Below the pieces are notes generated by a model, which did not search any database, was not told where the DNA came from, and worked only from the letters and a program-made list of their open reading frames with translations. Position numbers and translations under genes: made by a program. Shown in pieces: positions 27,312-36,092 of a stretch of DNA of 64,000 nucleotides. The DNA lies in NCBI RefSeq assembly GCF_009917485.1, contig NZ_QZDT01000013.1, forward strand, positions 1 through 64,000, in the 5' to 3' direction. Source of the stretch: Parablautia muri (GTDB lineage: Bacteria; Bacillota; Clostridia; Lachnospirales; Lachnospiraceae). Every line of letters starts with the position of its first letter. Positions within the stretch are counted from its first letter, which is position 1.

Positions 27312-28634
27312 TTATAAAATCTCACCTATCAAATCATATTCGTTGGAGCCTGTTATACACACCTTAACCAAGTCACCACTCATGAGTTGTCTGTCCGTGT
27401 TTAAAAAGAGATAGCCGTCCACCTCCGGAGCATCCTTGTAAGTACGCGCTACATATACATCTTCTTCTGCTTCCTTCCCTTCAATCATAGCCTTCAAATG
27501 CCTGCCCACCATCTGCCCGGCCTTGTCAAAAGCTATTTCCTGCTGTAATTCCATGATTTCATTCCTGCGGCGTTCCTTCACATCTTCCGGTATCTGATCC
27601 AGCAGCCCGGCAGCCGGCGTATTTTCTTCTTCGGAATAGGTAAATACCCCAAGCCTGTCAAACTCCATTTCATCCACAAAGCCCATGGTTTCCTCATGGT
27701 CTTGTTCGCTTTCTCCCGGGAATCCGCTTATCAGGGTGGTACGAATACAAATATCGGGAATTTCTTTCCGAAGCTTTTCAATCATTGTTCGAATCTGCTC
27801 CGTATTCGTCCTTCTTCCCATACGTTTCAAAACCTTATCGCTGCCACTCTGTACAGGTATATCCAGATAATGACAGATTTTTTCTTCTTCCTTGACAACC
27901 TGTATCAGTTCATCTGTGATTTCCTCCGGGTAGCAGTAAAGAATCCGAATCCAGGAAAGCTCCCGTATCTTACAAAGCTCCTTTAGCAATTTTGGAAGGC
28001 ACTTCTCTCCATACAAATCTTTGCCATAAAGAGTAGTTTCCTGGGCTACCAGTATCAACTCCTTCACGCCTCCCTCAGCAAGCTCCCTGGCCTCCTTTAG
28101 TAAATCCTCCATGGGAATGCTGCGGTAATTTCCCCTTACCTTGGGGATAATACAATAGGTACAATGCTTATCACAGCCTTCCGCTATTTTTAAATATGCA
28201 TAATGCCCTCCTGTGGTCACCACACGTTTCATACCGCCCACAGGCGCTTTTTCAAGGGATTCCAATTGATTTTCCGGTGTTCCACAAAGCGCTTTTTCAA
28301 TGGCATTCCCAATCTCTAATATAGCCGTTGTACCAATGACAGCGTCCACCTCCGGGATTTCCTGCCGGATTTCATCTCTGTAGCGCTGGGCCAGGCATCC
28401 TGCCACAATCAGAACTTTCGTCTGTCCAGTCTTTTTCAGTTCGGCCATCTCTAATATTGTGTTTATACTTTCCTCTTTGGCGTCATTGATAAAACAGCAG
28501 GTATTGACCACAATTACATCTGCCTGCGTCTCATCATTAGTAAAGGTGTAGCCTTTCCCGGCTAACGCACCCAGCATCACCTCAGAGTCCACCAGATTTT
28601 TATCGCATCCCAGCGAAACAAACAATACTTTCAT
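27312..28634 (-). CDS. rimO: Ribosomal protein S12 methylthiotransferase RimO
   Basis: RimO is a radical-SAM enzyme that adds a methylthio group to an aspartate of ribosomal protein S12. The 440-residue protein has an N-terminal UPF0004 domain with three cysteines (SLGCDKN, VNTCCFI, AGCLAQRY), a radical-SAM domain with C-x3-C-x2-C (EGCDKHCTYCIIPKVRGNYR), and a C-terminal TRAM domain ending GSNEYDLIGEIL. The ATG at 28634 is chosen because KVLFVSLGCDKNLVDSE is the canonical amino end and AAGGA precedes it; the longer reading is unlike the family. It heads the rimO-pgsA-cinA series. Confidence 0.96.
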   Translation of the reverse strand: MKVLFVSLGCDKNLVDSEVMLGALAGKGYTFTNDETQADVIVVNTCCFINDAKEESINTILEMAELKKTGQTKVLIVAGCLAQRYRDEIRQEIPEVDAVIGTTAILEIGNAIEKALCGTPENQLESLEKAPVGGMKRVVTTGGHYAYLKIAEGCDKHCTYCIIPKVRGNYRSIPMEDLLKEARELAEGGVKELILVAQETTLYGKDLYGEKCLPKLLKELCKIRELSWIRILYCYPEEITDELIQVVKEEEKICHYLDIPVQSGSDKVLKRMGRRTNTEQIRTMIEKLRKEIPDICIRTTLISGFPGESEQDHEETMGFVDEMEFDRLGVFTYSEEENTPAAGLLDQIPEDVKERRRNEIMELQQEIAFDKAGQMVGRHLKAMIEGKEAEEDVYVARTYKDAPEVDGYLFLNTDRQLMSGDLVKVCITGSNEYDLIGEIL

Positions 28635-28842
28635 ATTCCTATTCCTTACGCTGCCAATAACCTGCAAATTGAAATACATTTTAAGCTGCCAGCAGCTTGC
28701 CGACTGCAAGAGTCAATTTCAGGTACCTTACAGCATATTGACTCTCGCGGTAAAATTTAAGGACTATAAGACTTTTTTAACTTTTCACCGTAAAAAAGCC
28801 ATAATCTCATGTTCAATCTTAATTTCGATTTATATAAATTGC
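28635..28842. other. Leader region upstream of rimO with an inverted repeat
   Basis: No gene is seen. GAGTCAAT (28710-28717) and ATTGACTC (28737-28744) form an eight-base inverted repeat 76 bases upstream of the rimO start. CTGCCAGCAG nearby is also self-complementary. No convincing -35/-10 pair could be placed. Confidence 0.5.
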
Positions 28843-28878
28843 ATAAAACGCTGACACGGCACTTTGCGTGGCAGCGTT
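28843..28878 (-). terminator. Intrinsic terminator after rpoZ
   Basis: AACGCTGACACG (28847-28858) and CGTGGCAGCGTT (28867-28878) form a twelve-base stem with one mismatch, followed by TTTTAT on the minus strand. It separates the yicC-remA-gmk-rpoZ unit from rimO. Confidence 0.85.
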
Positions 28879-28934
28879 ATCTCTTTTGGCCAAATACCCC
28901 TGATTTTCATGCATGGGGAATTGACAGACCGATT

Positions 28935-29165
28935 TTATTCTTCCGTTAAAATTTTTATTTTTCCCTGGTTTAGTTCTTCAACTGCAATTGATAAGGGTTT
29001 TTCATCTTTCGCATTAACCAGCGATTCTTCCCCTGAAATAATCTGCCTTGCCCTCTTAGAGGTGGCCATCACAATTGAATATCTGCTGTTTACCACAGGT
29101 GCCTCTCCTGGCAAAGCGTCACTGTTTACTACCTTCATTAAATCGGAATAAGATGGATGTAACAT
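28935..29165 (-). CDS. rpoZ: RNA polymerase omega subunit
   Basis: Omega helps assemble and stabilise RNA polymerase. The 76-residue protein contains NSRYSIVMATSKRARQI, the conserved segment that wraps the beta-prime subunit, followed by KPLSIAVEELNQGKI. It lies downstream of gmk, as in most Firmicutes, and is followed by a strong terminator. Confidence 0.95.
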   Translation of the reverse strand: MLHPSYSDLMKVVNSDALPGEAPVVNSRYSIVMATSKRARQIISGEESLVNAKDEKPLSIAVEELNQGKIKILTEE

Positions 29166-29293
29166 ATTTTACCTCATTTCTGCACGGCATTTTTTCTATA
29201 ATAAGCTTGTGCATGCCGCGCTGACACAAGCCCGCAGCTCAAATGCTGCCGCTTTTCACAGGGCAGCTTATTGAACGGAACGCTCTTAGTATA

Positions 29294-29914
29294 TTACAAA
29301 GTCCCAAGTTCCTTTTTCATTTTTTCTATAAACTCCCCATTTCTTACTGGGGCATAATGTGCCGCCCGTATTAACGAATGCATCTCCCTGACGCATTCCT
29401 CCAGCTCGTCATTGATTACAATATAATCGTACTCCTCAATGCCTTCGGCCTCCTCACAGGCCCTCCTTAGCCGTTTCTTAATGACCTCCTGACTCTCCGT
29501 TCCCCTTCCTTCCAGACGCTTTTTCAGTTCTGCAACGCTGGGGGGCATAACAAACAGCAGCAAAGCCGTAGGAAATTTCTTTCTCACCTTGAGAGCTCCC
29601 TGAATCTCTATTTCCAGAATAACATCCTTCCCTCTCTCAAGCTGTCTTTCCACATATTCTCTGGGGGTCCCATAGTAATTGTCACAGTAGCTGGCGTATT
29701 CAATCAGGCCATCTTTTGAGATTTTATCCTCAAATTCTTCCTTGCTGACAAAAAAGTATTCTTTTCCTTCTTCCTCTCCCGGCCTTGGTTCTCTGGTGGT
29801 CATGGATATGGACAGCGCATAATTCTCATAGGAGCGCACCATCTGCTTCATAAGCGTGCCCTTTCCCGCCCCGGAAAAACCTGAAACTACAATTAAAATT
29901 CCTTTATGGTTCAT
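29294..29914 (-). CDS. gmk: Guanylate kinase
   Basis: Gmk converts GMP to GDP with ATP. The 206-residue protein has the P-loop GFSGAGKGT at 12-20, [19 protein letters not shown] for GMP binding, and [20 protein letters not shown] 29914 overlaps the last 11 bases of remA, so the two genes are translationally coupled; a reading twelve codons longer lacks support. The yicC-remA-gmk-rpoZ order is standard in Clostridia and Bacilli. Confidence 0.96.
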   Translation of the reverse strand: MNHKGILIVVSGFSGAGKGTLMKQMVRSYENYALSISMTTREPRPGEEEGKEYFFVSKEEFEDKISKDGLIEYASYCDNYYGTPREYVERQLERGKDVILEIEIQGALKVRKKFPTALLLFVMPPSVAELKKRLEGRGTESQEVIKKRLRRACEEAEGIEEYDYIVINDELEECVREMHSLIRAAHYAPVRNGEFIEKMKKELGTL

Positions 29915-30164
29915 TATCATCTCTGCTTTCTGCCTGTGCCCTCTGCGCAATGGTCTCCGGCAGGAGCGCTGAGAGCACCAGCTGGCTGTTTTCCATTACA
30001 AGCACTGCTTTTGTTTTTCTTCCCTGTGTGGCATCTATGGCGGTTCCTGCCTCCCTGGCTCTTTGCACCAGACGCTTGACCGGCGCTGAATCAGGACTTA
30101 CGATTGCTATAATTTTACCGGCATTTACAATATTGCCAAACCCTATGTGAATCAGTTTATTCAA
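29904..30164 (-). CDS. remA: Extracellular matrix regulator RemA family (DUF370)
   Basis: An 86-residue DNA-binding protein of the RemA family. In Bacillus subtilis RemA activates biofilm matrix operons and forms large oligomeric rings. The conserved amino end [20 protein letters not shown] and the central [21 protein letters not shown] are clear. Its start overlaps the yicC stop by eight bases and its end overlaps gmk. In Clostridia its targets are not well known. Confidence 0.93.
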   Translation of the reverse strand: MNKLIHIGFGNIVNAGKIIAIVSPDSAPVKRLVQRAREAGTAIDATQGRKTKAVLVMENSQLVLSALLPETIAQRAQAESRDDNEP

Positions 30165-31035
30165 TGTTCTGAATCTGCTCCCTTACCTTTTCAATTTCCG
30201 TCTTTAATTCTATCGCCCGGTTGGATATTTCCAAATCGCCGGATTTTGACAAAATCGTATTGGCTTCCCTGTTCATTTCCTGGGCAATAAAGTCCAGCTT
30301 TCTTCCTATACTCCCGCCAAGAAGTAAGGTGTCTTTCGTGGTTTCAATGTGGCTTTTTAGCCGGACCAGTTCTTCATCCACGCAGACTCTGTCTGCAAAA
30401 ACAGTGACCTCCATCAAAAGTCTGTTTTCATCAACCTGGGCATCCCCTAAAAGCTCTTTGACCTTATCTTCCAGTTTTTTTCTGTATTCTTCAACAATCT
30501 GCGGTGAACGCTCTGTAATGAATGTCACATGCGCAAGCATGCCGTCAAGCTTTTGTAAAAGATCCTTCCGCAAATGCTCTCCCTCTTGAATCCTCGTCTC
30601 CACAAATCCTTCCGCCGCGCCTTTAATAGCCTTATCAAGAAGCAGCCAGAGCCTCTCCTCATCAATGCCCTGTTCTTCCATGGTAAAAATCTCCGGATAT
30701 TTGGAAAGAGCGGAAATCTTCACATCATTTTCCAGCGAAAAGTCCTCCGCCATCTGGTTTAGATAGCCCATATACTCGGCCGCCAATTCTTTGTTGTACT
30801 TTACGCACACATTGGTCTCCGTATAATCTTCATAGGTAATAAAGAGGTCTACTTTTCCTCTCTGGATATATTTTTTTAGCTCGTTTCTGATGGATGTCTC
30901 GAAAAAGTTAAGCTTCTTCGGCATCTTAATGTTGATATCCAGATACCGATGATTGACTGATTTCATTTCGACCGTAATTTTGCGTTCGGCCTCCTGCACC
31001 TCACATCTGCCAAACCCTGTCATGCTTTTAATCAT
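30157..31035 (-). CDS. YicC/YloC family endoribonuclease
   Basis: A 292-residue protein of the YicC family, recently assigned endoribonuclease activity. The amino end [33 protein letters not shown] is diagnostic in its MTGFG and E-x-K-S-V-N-H-R-Y elements. The C-terminal DUF1732 part has [22 protein letters not shown] and [12 protein letters not shown]. It is the first gene of the yicC-remA-gmk-rpoZ operon and has a consensus promoter upstream. Confidence 0.94.
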   Translation of the reverse strand: MIKSMTGFGRCEVQEAERKITVEMKSVNHRYLDINIKMPKKLNFFETSIRNELKKYIQRGKVDLFITYEDYTETNVCVKYNKELAAEYMGYLNQMAEDFSLENDVKISALSKYPEIFTMEEQGIDEERLWLLLDKAIKGAAEGFVETRIQEGEHLRKDLLQKLDGMLAHVTFITERSPQIVEEYRKKLEDKVKELLGDAQVDENRLLMEVTVFADRVCVDEELVRLKSHIETTKDTLLLGGSIGRKLDFIAQEMNREANTILSKSGDLEISNRAIELKTEIEKVREQIQNIE

Positions 31036-31195
31036 ACGAATCCTCCATTCTTACATCAACCCGCATATTTGAATGCCTGTTTTTAAGGTGTTTTCAGACA
31101 TTTTCTAAGTATGAAGCTTCGAATCATCTTAGGCGGCGTTTTCAGTTGCCCGAGAAAGACAGCTTTACTTTTTCATCATCCTCACATTCTTCTCT

Positions 31196-31224
31196 ATTAT
31201 AGGCGAAGCATACAAAATCGTCAA
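31196..31224 (-). promoter_or_regulatory. Promoter of the yicC-remA-gmk-rpoZ operon
   Basis: On the minus strand TTGACG (31224-31219) and TATAAT (31201-31196) are separated by 17 bases. It is divergent from the rqcH promoter; the two -35 elements are about 16 bases apart. The rest of 31036-31337 holds no gene. Confidence 0.8.
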
Positions 31225-31240
31225 GTTCATCCTGAACCAG

Positions 31241-31269
31241 TTGTGGTAAAAAAGGAATTGCTATATAAT
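31241..31269 (+). promoter_or_regulatory. Promoter of rqcH
   Basis: TTGTGG (31241-31246) and a perfect TATAAT (31264-31269) are separated by 17 bases, about 70 bases upstream of the rqcH start. Confidence 0.75.
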
Positions 31270-31337
31270 TAAGTTAGAAATATAAAAATTGTAGTATGCC
31301 AGCGCCTATTTACAGGCCCGGCAGGAATGGAGATTTC

Positions 31338-33101
31338 ATGGCATTTGACGGAATTACGATTGCTTCAATTGTAAAAGAATTAAAAGACACTTTATCCGGA
31401 GGCCGTATATACAAAATTGCCCAGCCGGAAAATGATGAGCTTTTACTTACCATAAAAACAGCTAACGGAGGCCAAAGGCGCCTGCTTTTATCGGCAAGCG
31501 CTTCCCTCCCGCTGGTTTATCTCACGGAAGGAAATAAGCCAAGCCCTATGACAGCGCCGGGATTTTGTATGCTGCTGCGCAAGCATCTCCAAAACGGCCG
31601 AATCACGGATATCACACAGCCGGAGCTTGAAAGAATCATCCATCTTCATGTAGAGCATTTAAATGAAATGGGTGATCTTTGCCACAAGCGGCTGATTGTG
31701 GAAATCATGGGAAAACACAGCAACATCATATTTATAGATGAGGACAATCTGATCATCGACAGCATTAAACATATCTCCGGCATGGTCAGCTCTGTCCGGG
31801 AGGTACTGCCCGGACGCCCTTATTTTATTCCAAAGACACAGGATAAAGAAAATCCCCTTACTGTGGATTTCCCATCCTTTCAAAAGGCCGTCACTTCAAG
31901 AAATATGCCGGTATACAAAGCCCTCTATGGCCACTACACCGGAATTTCACCGGTTATGGCCCAGGAAATATGCCATCGCGCCGGGGTAGACGGGGATGTT
32001 TCAACCGCTTTTTTTGATACGCCTCCCCAGGGTGAAAAAGCTTTAGACGCTCTTTACCAGTCTTTTTCCGGTATCATGCAGCAAATCCAGGCGGGCGCTT
32101 TTTCGCCTGTCATTGTTTACGAAAATGGTACTCCGGTGGAATTTGCGCCACTGCCATTAACCATCTATGCGCAGGACCATTTACAAACCAAAAGCTTTGA
32201 CTCCATCAGTACTCTTTTAGAGCAGTATTATGCACAGAGGAGTACGGTAACACGCATCCGTCAAAAATCTGCTGACCTGCGGAAAATCGTGCAAACCGCC
32301 CTAGAACGGAATGTAAAGAAATATGATTTGCAATTACGTCAAATGAAAGATACGGAAAAAAAGGATAAATATCGGATTTATGGCGAACTGTTAAATACCT
32401 ACGGGTATGGAATAGCTCCCGGTGCTAAATCCATGGAGGCGCTGAATTATTATACCGGGGAGCCTATCACCATCTCTCTTGACCCACTTTTAACCCCATC
32501 TGAAAATGCCAAAAAATATTTTGATAAATACGGCAAGATGAAGCGTACTTATGAAGCTTTATCCACCCTTACCACGCAGGTGAAGGAGGAAATTGACCAT
32601 CTGGAATCCATTCAGACCGCCCTTGACATTGCCCTTTTGGAGGAAGACCTTGCACAAATCAAGGAAGAACTGATTGAGAATGGATATATCCGCCGGAAAG
32701 GCGGCGGCAAGAAAATTAAGTTTACCAGCAAGCCCTTCCACTACGTCAATCAAGACGGTTTTCATATTTATGTGGGCAAAAACAATTACCAAAATGACGA
32801 GCTTACTTTTAAATTTGCCACAGGCGGCGACTGGTGGTTCCACACAAAGGGCATCCCCGGTTCCCATGTTGTTTTAAAGGCCGATGGCGCACAGCTTCCT
32901 GACAGTGCCTTTGAAGATGCCGCCAGACTGGCCGCATATTATTCCAAAGCCCGGGGACAGGATAAAGTGGAAATTGATTACACAGAAAAGAAAAACGTCA
33001 AAAAGCCAAACAGCAGTAAGCCCGGATTTGTAGTTTACTATACCAATTATTCCATGATGATTGATTCTGACCTATCAGGTCTTACTTTATTAGAAAATTG
33101 A
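31338..33101 (+). CDS. rqcH: Rqc2 homolog RqcH (NFACT / FbpA family)
   Basis: RqcH binds obstructed 50S subunits and recruits alanyl-tRNA to add a C-terminal Ala tail that marks stalled products for decay. The 587-residue protein has NFACT-N (AFDGITIASIVKELKDTLSG at the start), a coiled-coil centre (about 270-430) and NFACT-R (GFHIYVGKNNYQNDELTFK, then DWWFHTKGIPGSHVVLK). The start at 31338 follows GGAG at six bases. It was once annotated as a fibronectin-binding protein, but it has no signal peptide or surface anchor. Confidence 0.94.
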   Translation: MAFDGITIASIVKELKDTLSGGRIYKIAQPENDELLLTIKTANGGQRRLLLSASASLPLVYLTEGNKPSPMTAPGFCMLLRKHLQNGRITDITQPELERIIHLHVEHLNEMGDLCHKRLIVEIMGKHSNIIFIDEDNLIIDSIKHISGMVSSVREVLPGRPYFIPKTQDKENPLTVDFPSFQKAVTSRNMPVYKALYGHYTGISPVMAQEICHRAGVDGDVSTAFFDTPPQGEKALDALYQSFSGIMQQIQAGAFSPVIVYENGTPVEFAPLPLTIYAQDHLQTKSFDSISTLLEQYYAQRSTVTRIRQKSADLRKIVQTALERNVKKYDLQLRQMKDTEKKDKYRIYGELLNTYGYGIAPGAKSMEALNYYTGEPITISLDPLLTPSENAKKYFDKYGKMKRTYEALSTLTTQVKEEIDHLESIQTALDIALLEEDLAQIKEELIENGYIRRKGGGKKIKFTSKPFHYVNQDGFHIYVGKNNYQNDELTFKFATGGDWWFHTKGIPGSHVVLKADGAQLPDSAFEDAARLAAYYSKARGQDKVEIDYTEKKNVKKPNSSKPGFVVYYTNYSMMIDSDLSGLTLLEN

Positions 33102-33135
33102 TGGCAGATGCAAAGCAGAAAGGAGCGCTGTAAAG

Positions 33136-35478
33136 ATGCGCAAAAATGTGATAAAAAATATCATTTGCTGCAAGAAACGCTTTCTCCTTGTTTTCTGTGT
33201 ATTGCTTCTTCCTGCAGCCCTGGGGCTTATCGGAACCGCGGACAATCGGCAAAAGACCATAGAGCAAGACCCTGCGCTATATAAAACCATAGATGCGGAA
33301 GGTATTTTTCATATATATGATTTGGAGGATTTTGCAGCCTTCCTGAAATATGTCAAAACCGGTCATCAAAAGCTGGATGCTGTGTTGGAAGCAGATCTTG
33401 AAATGCCAAGGAGTCCTTACTGGGTTCAAAATTATTCCGGCCATTTTGACGGCCAGGGGCACAGAATTACAGGGGCAACCCATGAATTGTTTCTTTTATT
33501 GGAAAAGGATGGAATCGTTGAAAATCTGATTGCGGAGGTCAATATAGAGCCCTATGAGAACACTGATACCGGCGGATTGATTTACTATAGCTGCGGAACC
33601 ATCCGCAACTGTGAAGTTTACGGAACGGTTACCGGATATCATTATGTAGGAGGCATTGCCGCCATCAATTTAGGTTTGATTCAAAATTGCAAAAATTACG
33701 CCTCGGTTACTTCCTTAGAAGATGGCCAGACTATAGAGTACAGCCACTGGACAGACGGGTATGGCGCCGGCGGAATCGCCGGACTGTGCGCTACCACCCG
33801 AAGTGAAACAGAAATTCCGGAAATATGCGCCATCATTGATTGCGAAAATTATGGCAGCGTAACCGGCAAAAGCTATGCCGGAGGAATTGTCGCCTATTTA
33901 GATGACCGGACCGATGAACTGGCCCCTGCCAGCTCTGTACAGGAATTGATCCAAAATAAGGACTTTACCACACCCTCTGACCAGTTTCAGGAAAGCGATG
34001 CATCCACACCATCCTTTTCCCAGGCACAAAATTCCTCCAAGAATCAGGAGGAAAGCATACCCGTCCCTCAAGGGCATTATTCTCTTATGAGGTGCTGCAA
34101 TTACGGTACCGTCACCGTCCAAAACAGACAGGATCCCAGAACTTTGTGGTACACCCAGGCGGCAGGTATCTGTGCGGAATTACATTGGGGCAGTCTTTAT
34201 GAATGCGCCAATTTGGGAAAAGTCTGCTTTGATGAATCAGCGCCAAAATACAGCGAAAGCGGATATATCTACACCAACTGCCCCATGGCAATCACCTATA
34301 ATCTTGGATTTGCACCTACCCAGGAACACCACGTTATCAACTGCGTAAATTTAAAGGGCACCGTTGCTGAGACCATGCGTCACGAAAATATCATGGAGCT
34401 TTCACCAGATGAGATGGCGGCATGGAAGGAAGGGAATTATCAGGAAGATTATATCAGCAACAATTGGGAATTTGACCTTCCTAAGGCCATAGAGGTTTGC
34501 GGTCTGCAGTCGTTAAATATCAGCCCTAATCCGCTTTTATCCGAAGCTTCTTCCAAGCAGCCGAAAGCTTCTTTGGATCAGAAAGAAATTTCTTTTAGCC
34601 AGAAAAAAAATTATTATCTCTGTGATGCATTTGCTATTTGCCTTCCGGACTATTTCGAAATAGAGGAAGTCGGCCTTTCTACAGAGGATTCTTCCAAACC
34701 TTATGCCCTGCATATCACCATACAAAAAGAAGCCTATAAAAAAGCTTTATCTGAGCAGGAAAATGCTCCAACCAATGGAGACGAAGTCCATCATACACCA
34801 TCTCGTCTCACAACCGGGCTTACAGATGAGGAATGCTGGATTGTCCGTAAGGATGCGGACATATGGACGGCTCTTAAGGAGGCAAAAGAATCCAATACCC
34901 GGGATGAATGGCGGGTAAGGTATTTTTTAGAGGAACTTTTTGAAACTGTTTCACCTTATCACTATATGGACATCTGTTCCTTAAACCTGCCCTTCCACAA
35001 TTCCTTTCAAGCCAAAAGCTTTAGCGGCAGGCGTATTTTTGCGGAAGCCTCTATCCCGGATATGAGTCTGTACAGTTATTTACAGGAGGGCGACCATTTG
35101 TTGGGCAATATGCTTGTTATGCCCTTACAGGGTTTACAGGAGCCTTTGGGGGAACAACTGAAAGCACAGTGGATTATGGTTTTTACCATGAAAGGAACCA
35201 ATATCCATCCCTCCCGCGCCTTTATTGATTTGGTTGAATCCTGCTTTTATCCTTTGGATGGAACGGAAGGAATACATACGGTCAAAGCAGGTGACAGCCT
35301 TTGGCAGCTGGCAGATGATTATACCTTGCGACCGGAGAATTGGAAGTTGATTGCGGACTTGAATGGAATCGATGACCCTGCATACATTTTACCGGGTACT
35401 GTTCTGATTGTGCCATCCTTAGAAGCATGGGAAAAAGATCAAGCAGTGCTCTCCTCCTCTCTCATTATGAGAAATTAG
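33136..35478 (+). CDS. Secreted or membrane-anchored protein with GLUG-like repeats and LysM
   Basis: A 780-residue extracytoplasmic protein. A signal sequence or anchor covers about residues 12-32 (FLLVFCVLLLPAALGL). Between about 145 and 400 there are GLUG-type repeats of the pattern GG-I-x-N/S-x-G-x-I-x-N-C-x-N-x-G-x-V, for example GTIRNCEVYGTVTGYHYVGG and ALIQ-type copies such as GLIQNCKNYASVTS. These repeats form beta-solenoids and occur in bacterial surface proteins. Residues 500-700 are unassigned. A C-terminal LysM domain (about 714-763, HTVKAGDSLWQLADDYTL) should bind peptidoglycan. It starts 34 bases after rqcH, but a functional link is doubtful. Function unknown; wall or spore-surface attachment is a reasonable guess. 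Confidence 0.75.
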   Translation: MRKNVIKNIICCKKRFLLVFCVLLLPAALGLIGTADNRQKTIEQDPALYKTIDAEGIFHIYDLEDFAAFLKYVKTGHQKLDAVLEADLEMPRSPYWVQNYSGHFDGQGHRITGATHELFLLLEKDGIVENLIAEVNIEPYENTDTGGLIYYSCGTIRNCEVYGTVTGYHYVGGIAAINLGLIQNCKNYASVTSLEDGQTIEYSHWTDGYGAGGIAGLCATTRSETEIPEICAIIDCENYGSVTGKSYAGGIVAYLDDRTDELAPASSVQELIQNKDFTTPSDQFQESDASTPSFSQAQNSSKNQEESIPVPQGHYSLMRCCNYGTVTVQNRQDPRTLWYTQAAGICAELHWGSLYECANLGKVCFDESAPKYSESGYIYTNCPMAITYNLGFAPTQEHHVINCVNLKGTVAETMRHENIMELSPDEMAAWKEGNYQEDYISNNWEFDLPKAIEVCGLQSLNISPNPLLSEASSKQPKASLDQKEISFSQKKNYYLCDAFAICLPDYFEIEEVGLSTEDSSKPYALHITIQKEAYKKALSEQENAPTNGDEVHHTPSRLTTGLTDEECWIVRKDADIWTALKEAKESNTRDEWRVRYFLEELFETVSPYHYMDICSLNLPFHNSFQAKSFSGRRIFAEASIPDMSLYSYLQEGDHLLGNMLVMPLQGLQEPLGEQLKAQWIMVFTMKGTNIHPSRAFIDLVESCFYPLDGTEGIHTVKAGDSLWQLADDYTLRPENWKLIADLNGIDDPAYILPGTVLIVPSLEAWEKDQAVLSSSLIMRN

Positions 35479-35503
35479 GCGGCTGCAAAATGCATCCGCC
35501 TAA
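35475..35503. terminator. Hairpin between convergent genes
   Basis: TTAGGCGG (35475) and CCGCCTAA (35496) form an eight-base stem that includes the stop codon of the LysM protein gene. It can serve both directions, although T runs on either side are weak. Confidence 0.6.
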
Positions 35504-35510
35504 AGCACTT

Positions 35511-35771
35511 TTAAAGTGTAGAGCTGGTAAACAGGCTCTTTACATGGTCAATCTCTGTCTGTGTGGCCTTTGCCGCAGGCACATAGTAAGATTTTTCCCT
35601 TGCAATCTGATACAATTCTTCCTGTGACTGCTCACAGCTATTTCTAAACTGCTTAAGTGTCTGCTTAAGCTCCTTGTTTTCTGTCTGTGCAATCATTTCA
35701 CCAAAACGCACAAGCTCTCCGTTAATCCCTGTAAGGGTATCTGCTACCATTGTTTTTTCATTCATTTCCAT
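35511..35771 (-). CDS. CotF-like spore coat protein
   Basis: An 86-residue helical protein similar to the second half of the CotF/coat-protein fold: ADTLTGINGELVRFGEMIAQTENKELKQTLKQ and SQEELYQIAREKSYYVPAAKA are the recognisable parts (the repeated E-L-Y-Q-I-A-x-E-K-x-Y-Y-x-P-A motif). It starts ten bases after a 61-residue protein of the same kind, and the two are presumably co-transcribed late in sporulation. The assignment rests on this motif and on context. Confidence 0.72.
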   Translation of the reverse strand: MEMNEKTMVADTLTGINGELVRFGEMIAQTENKELKQTLKQFRNSCEQSQEELYQIAREKSYYVPAAKATQTEIDHVKSLFTSSTL

Positions 35772-35781
35772 GTCTGCCTCC

Positions 35782-35967
35782 TTACTGCAAAAACTTCATT
35801 AATGCATTTTTGTTTTCCATTGCTGACTTAGCCCCTTTTTCAAAGAACTGCTTTACCTGTGTATCTGATGCACAGGATGCATATTCCTTCATTTTGCAGT
35901 GTGTTACGTCATAACCGCCGATTAAGTGGCGAAGATTCTGTAAATCAAGTTCTGATAAGTTAGCCAT
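35782..35967 (-). CDS. Small CotF-like spore coat protein
   Basis: A 61-residue helical protein, first of a two-gene pair. It has the N-terminal half pattern of CotF-like proteins: LSELDLQNLRHLIGGYDVTH, then KMKEYASCASDTQVKQFFEK, ending in KNALMKFLQ. Together with the following gene it resembles a coat protein split in two, or two subunits that pair. AGGAGG lies eight bases before the ATG. The long AT-rich upstream region may carry a sporulation sigma promoter that I could not define. Confidence 0.7.
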   Translation of the reverse strand: MANLSELDLQNLRHLIGGYDVTHCKMKEYASCASDTQVKQFFEKGAKSAMENKNALMKFLQ

Positions 35968-36092
35968 AAAAAATACCTCCTGAAAATATTGTCTCGTTAG
36001 ACGTTTTTATTATTTCCAGGAGATTTTATTCTATACGGTTTCCTTTTTTCCACATTTTTATTTTATGATTTTTTTATTTTTACAGACATGCT

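Noticed and set aside
31338-33101. Fibronectin-binding surface protein
   Set aside because: This old name for the NFACT family does not fit: no signal peptide or wall anchor is present and the domains are those of RqcH.
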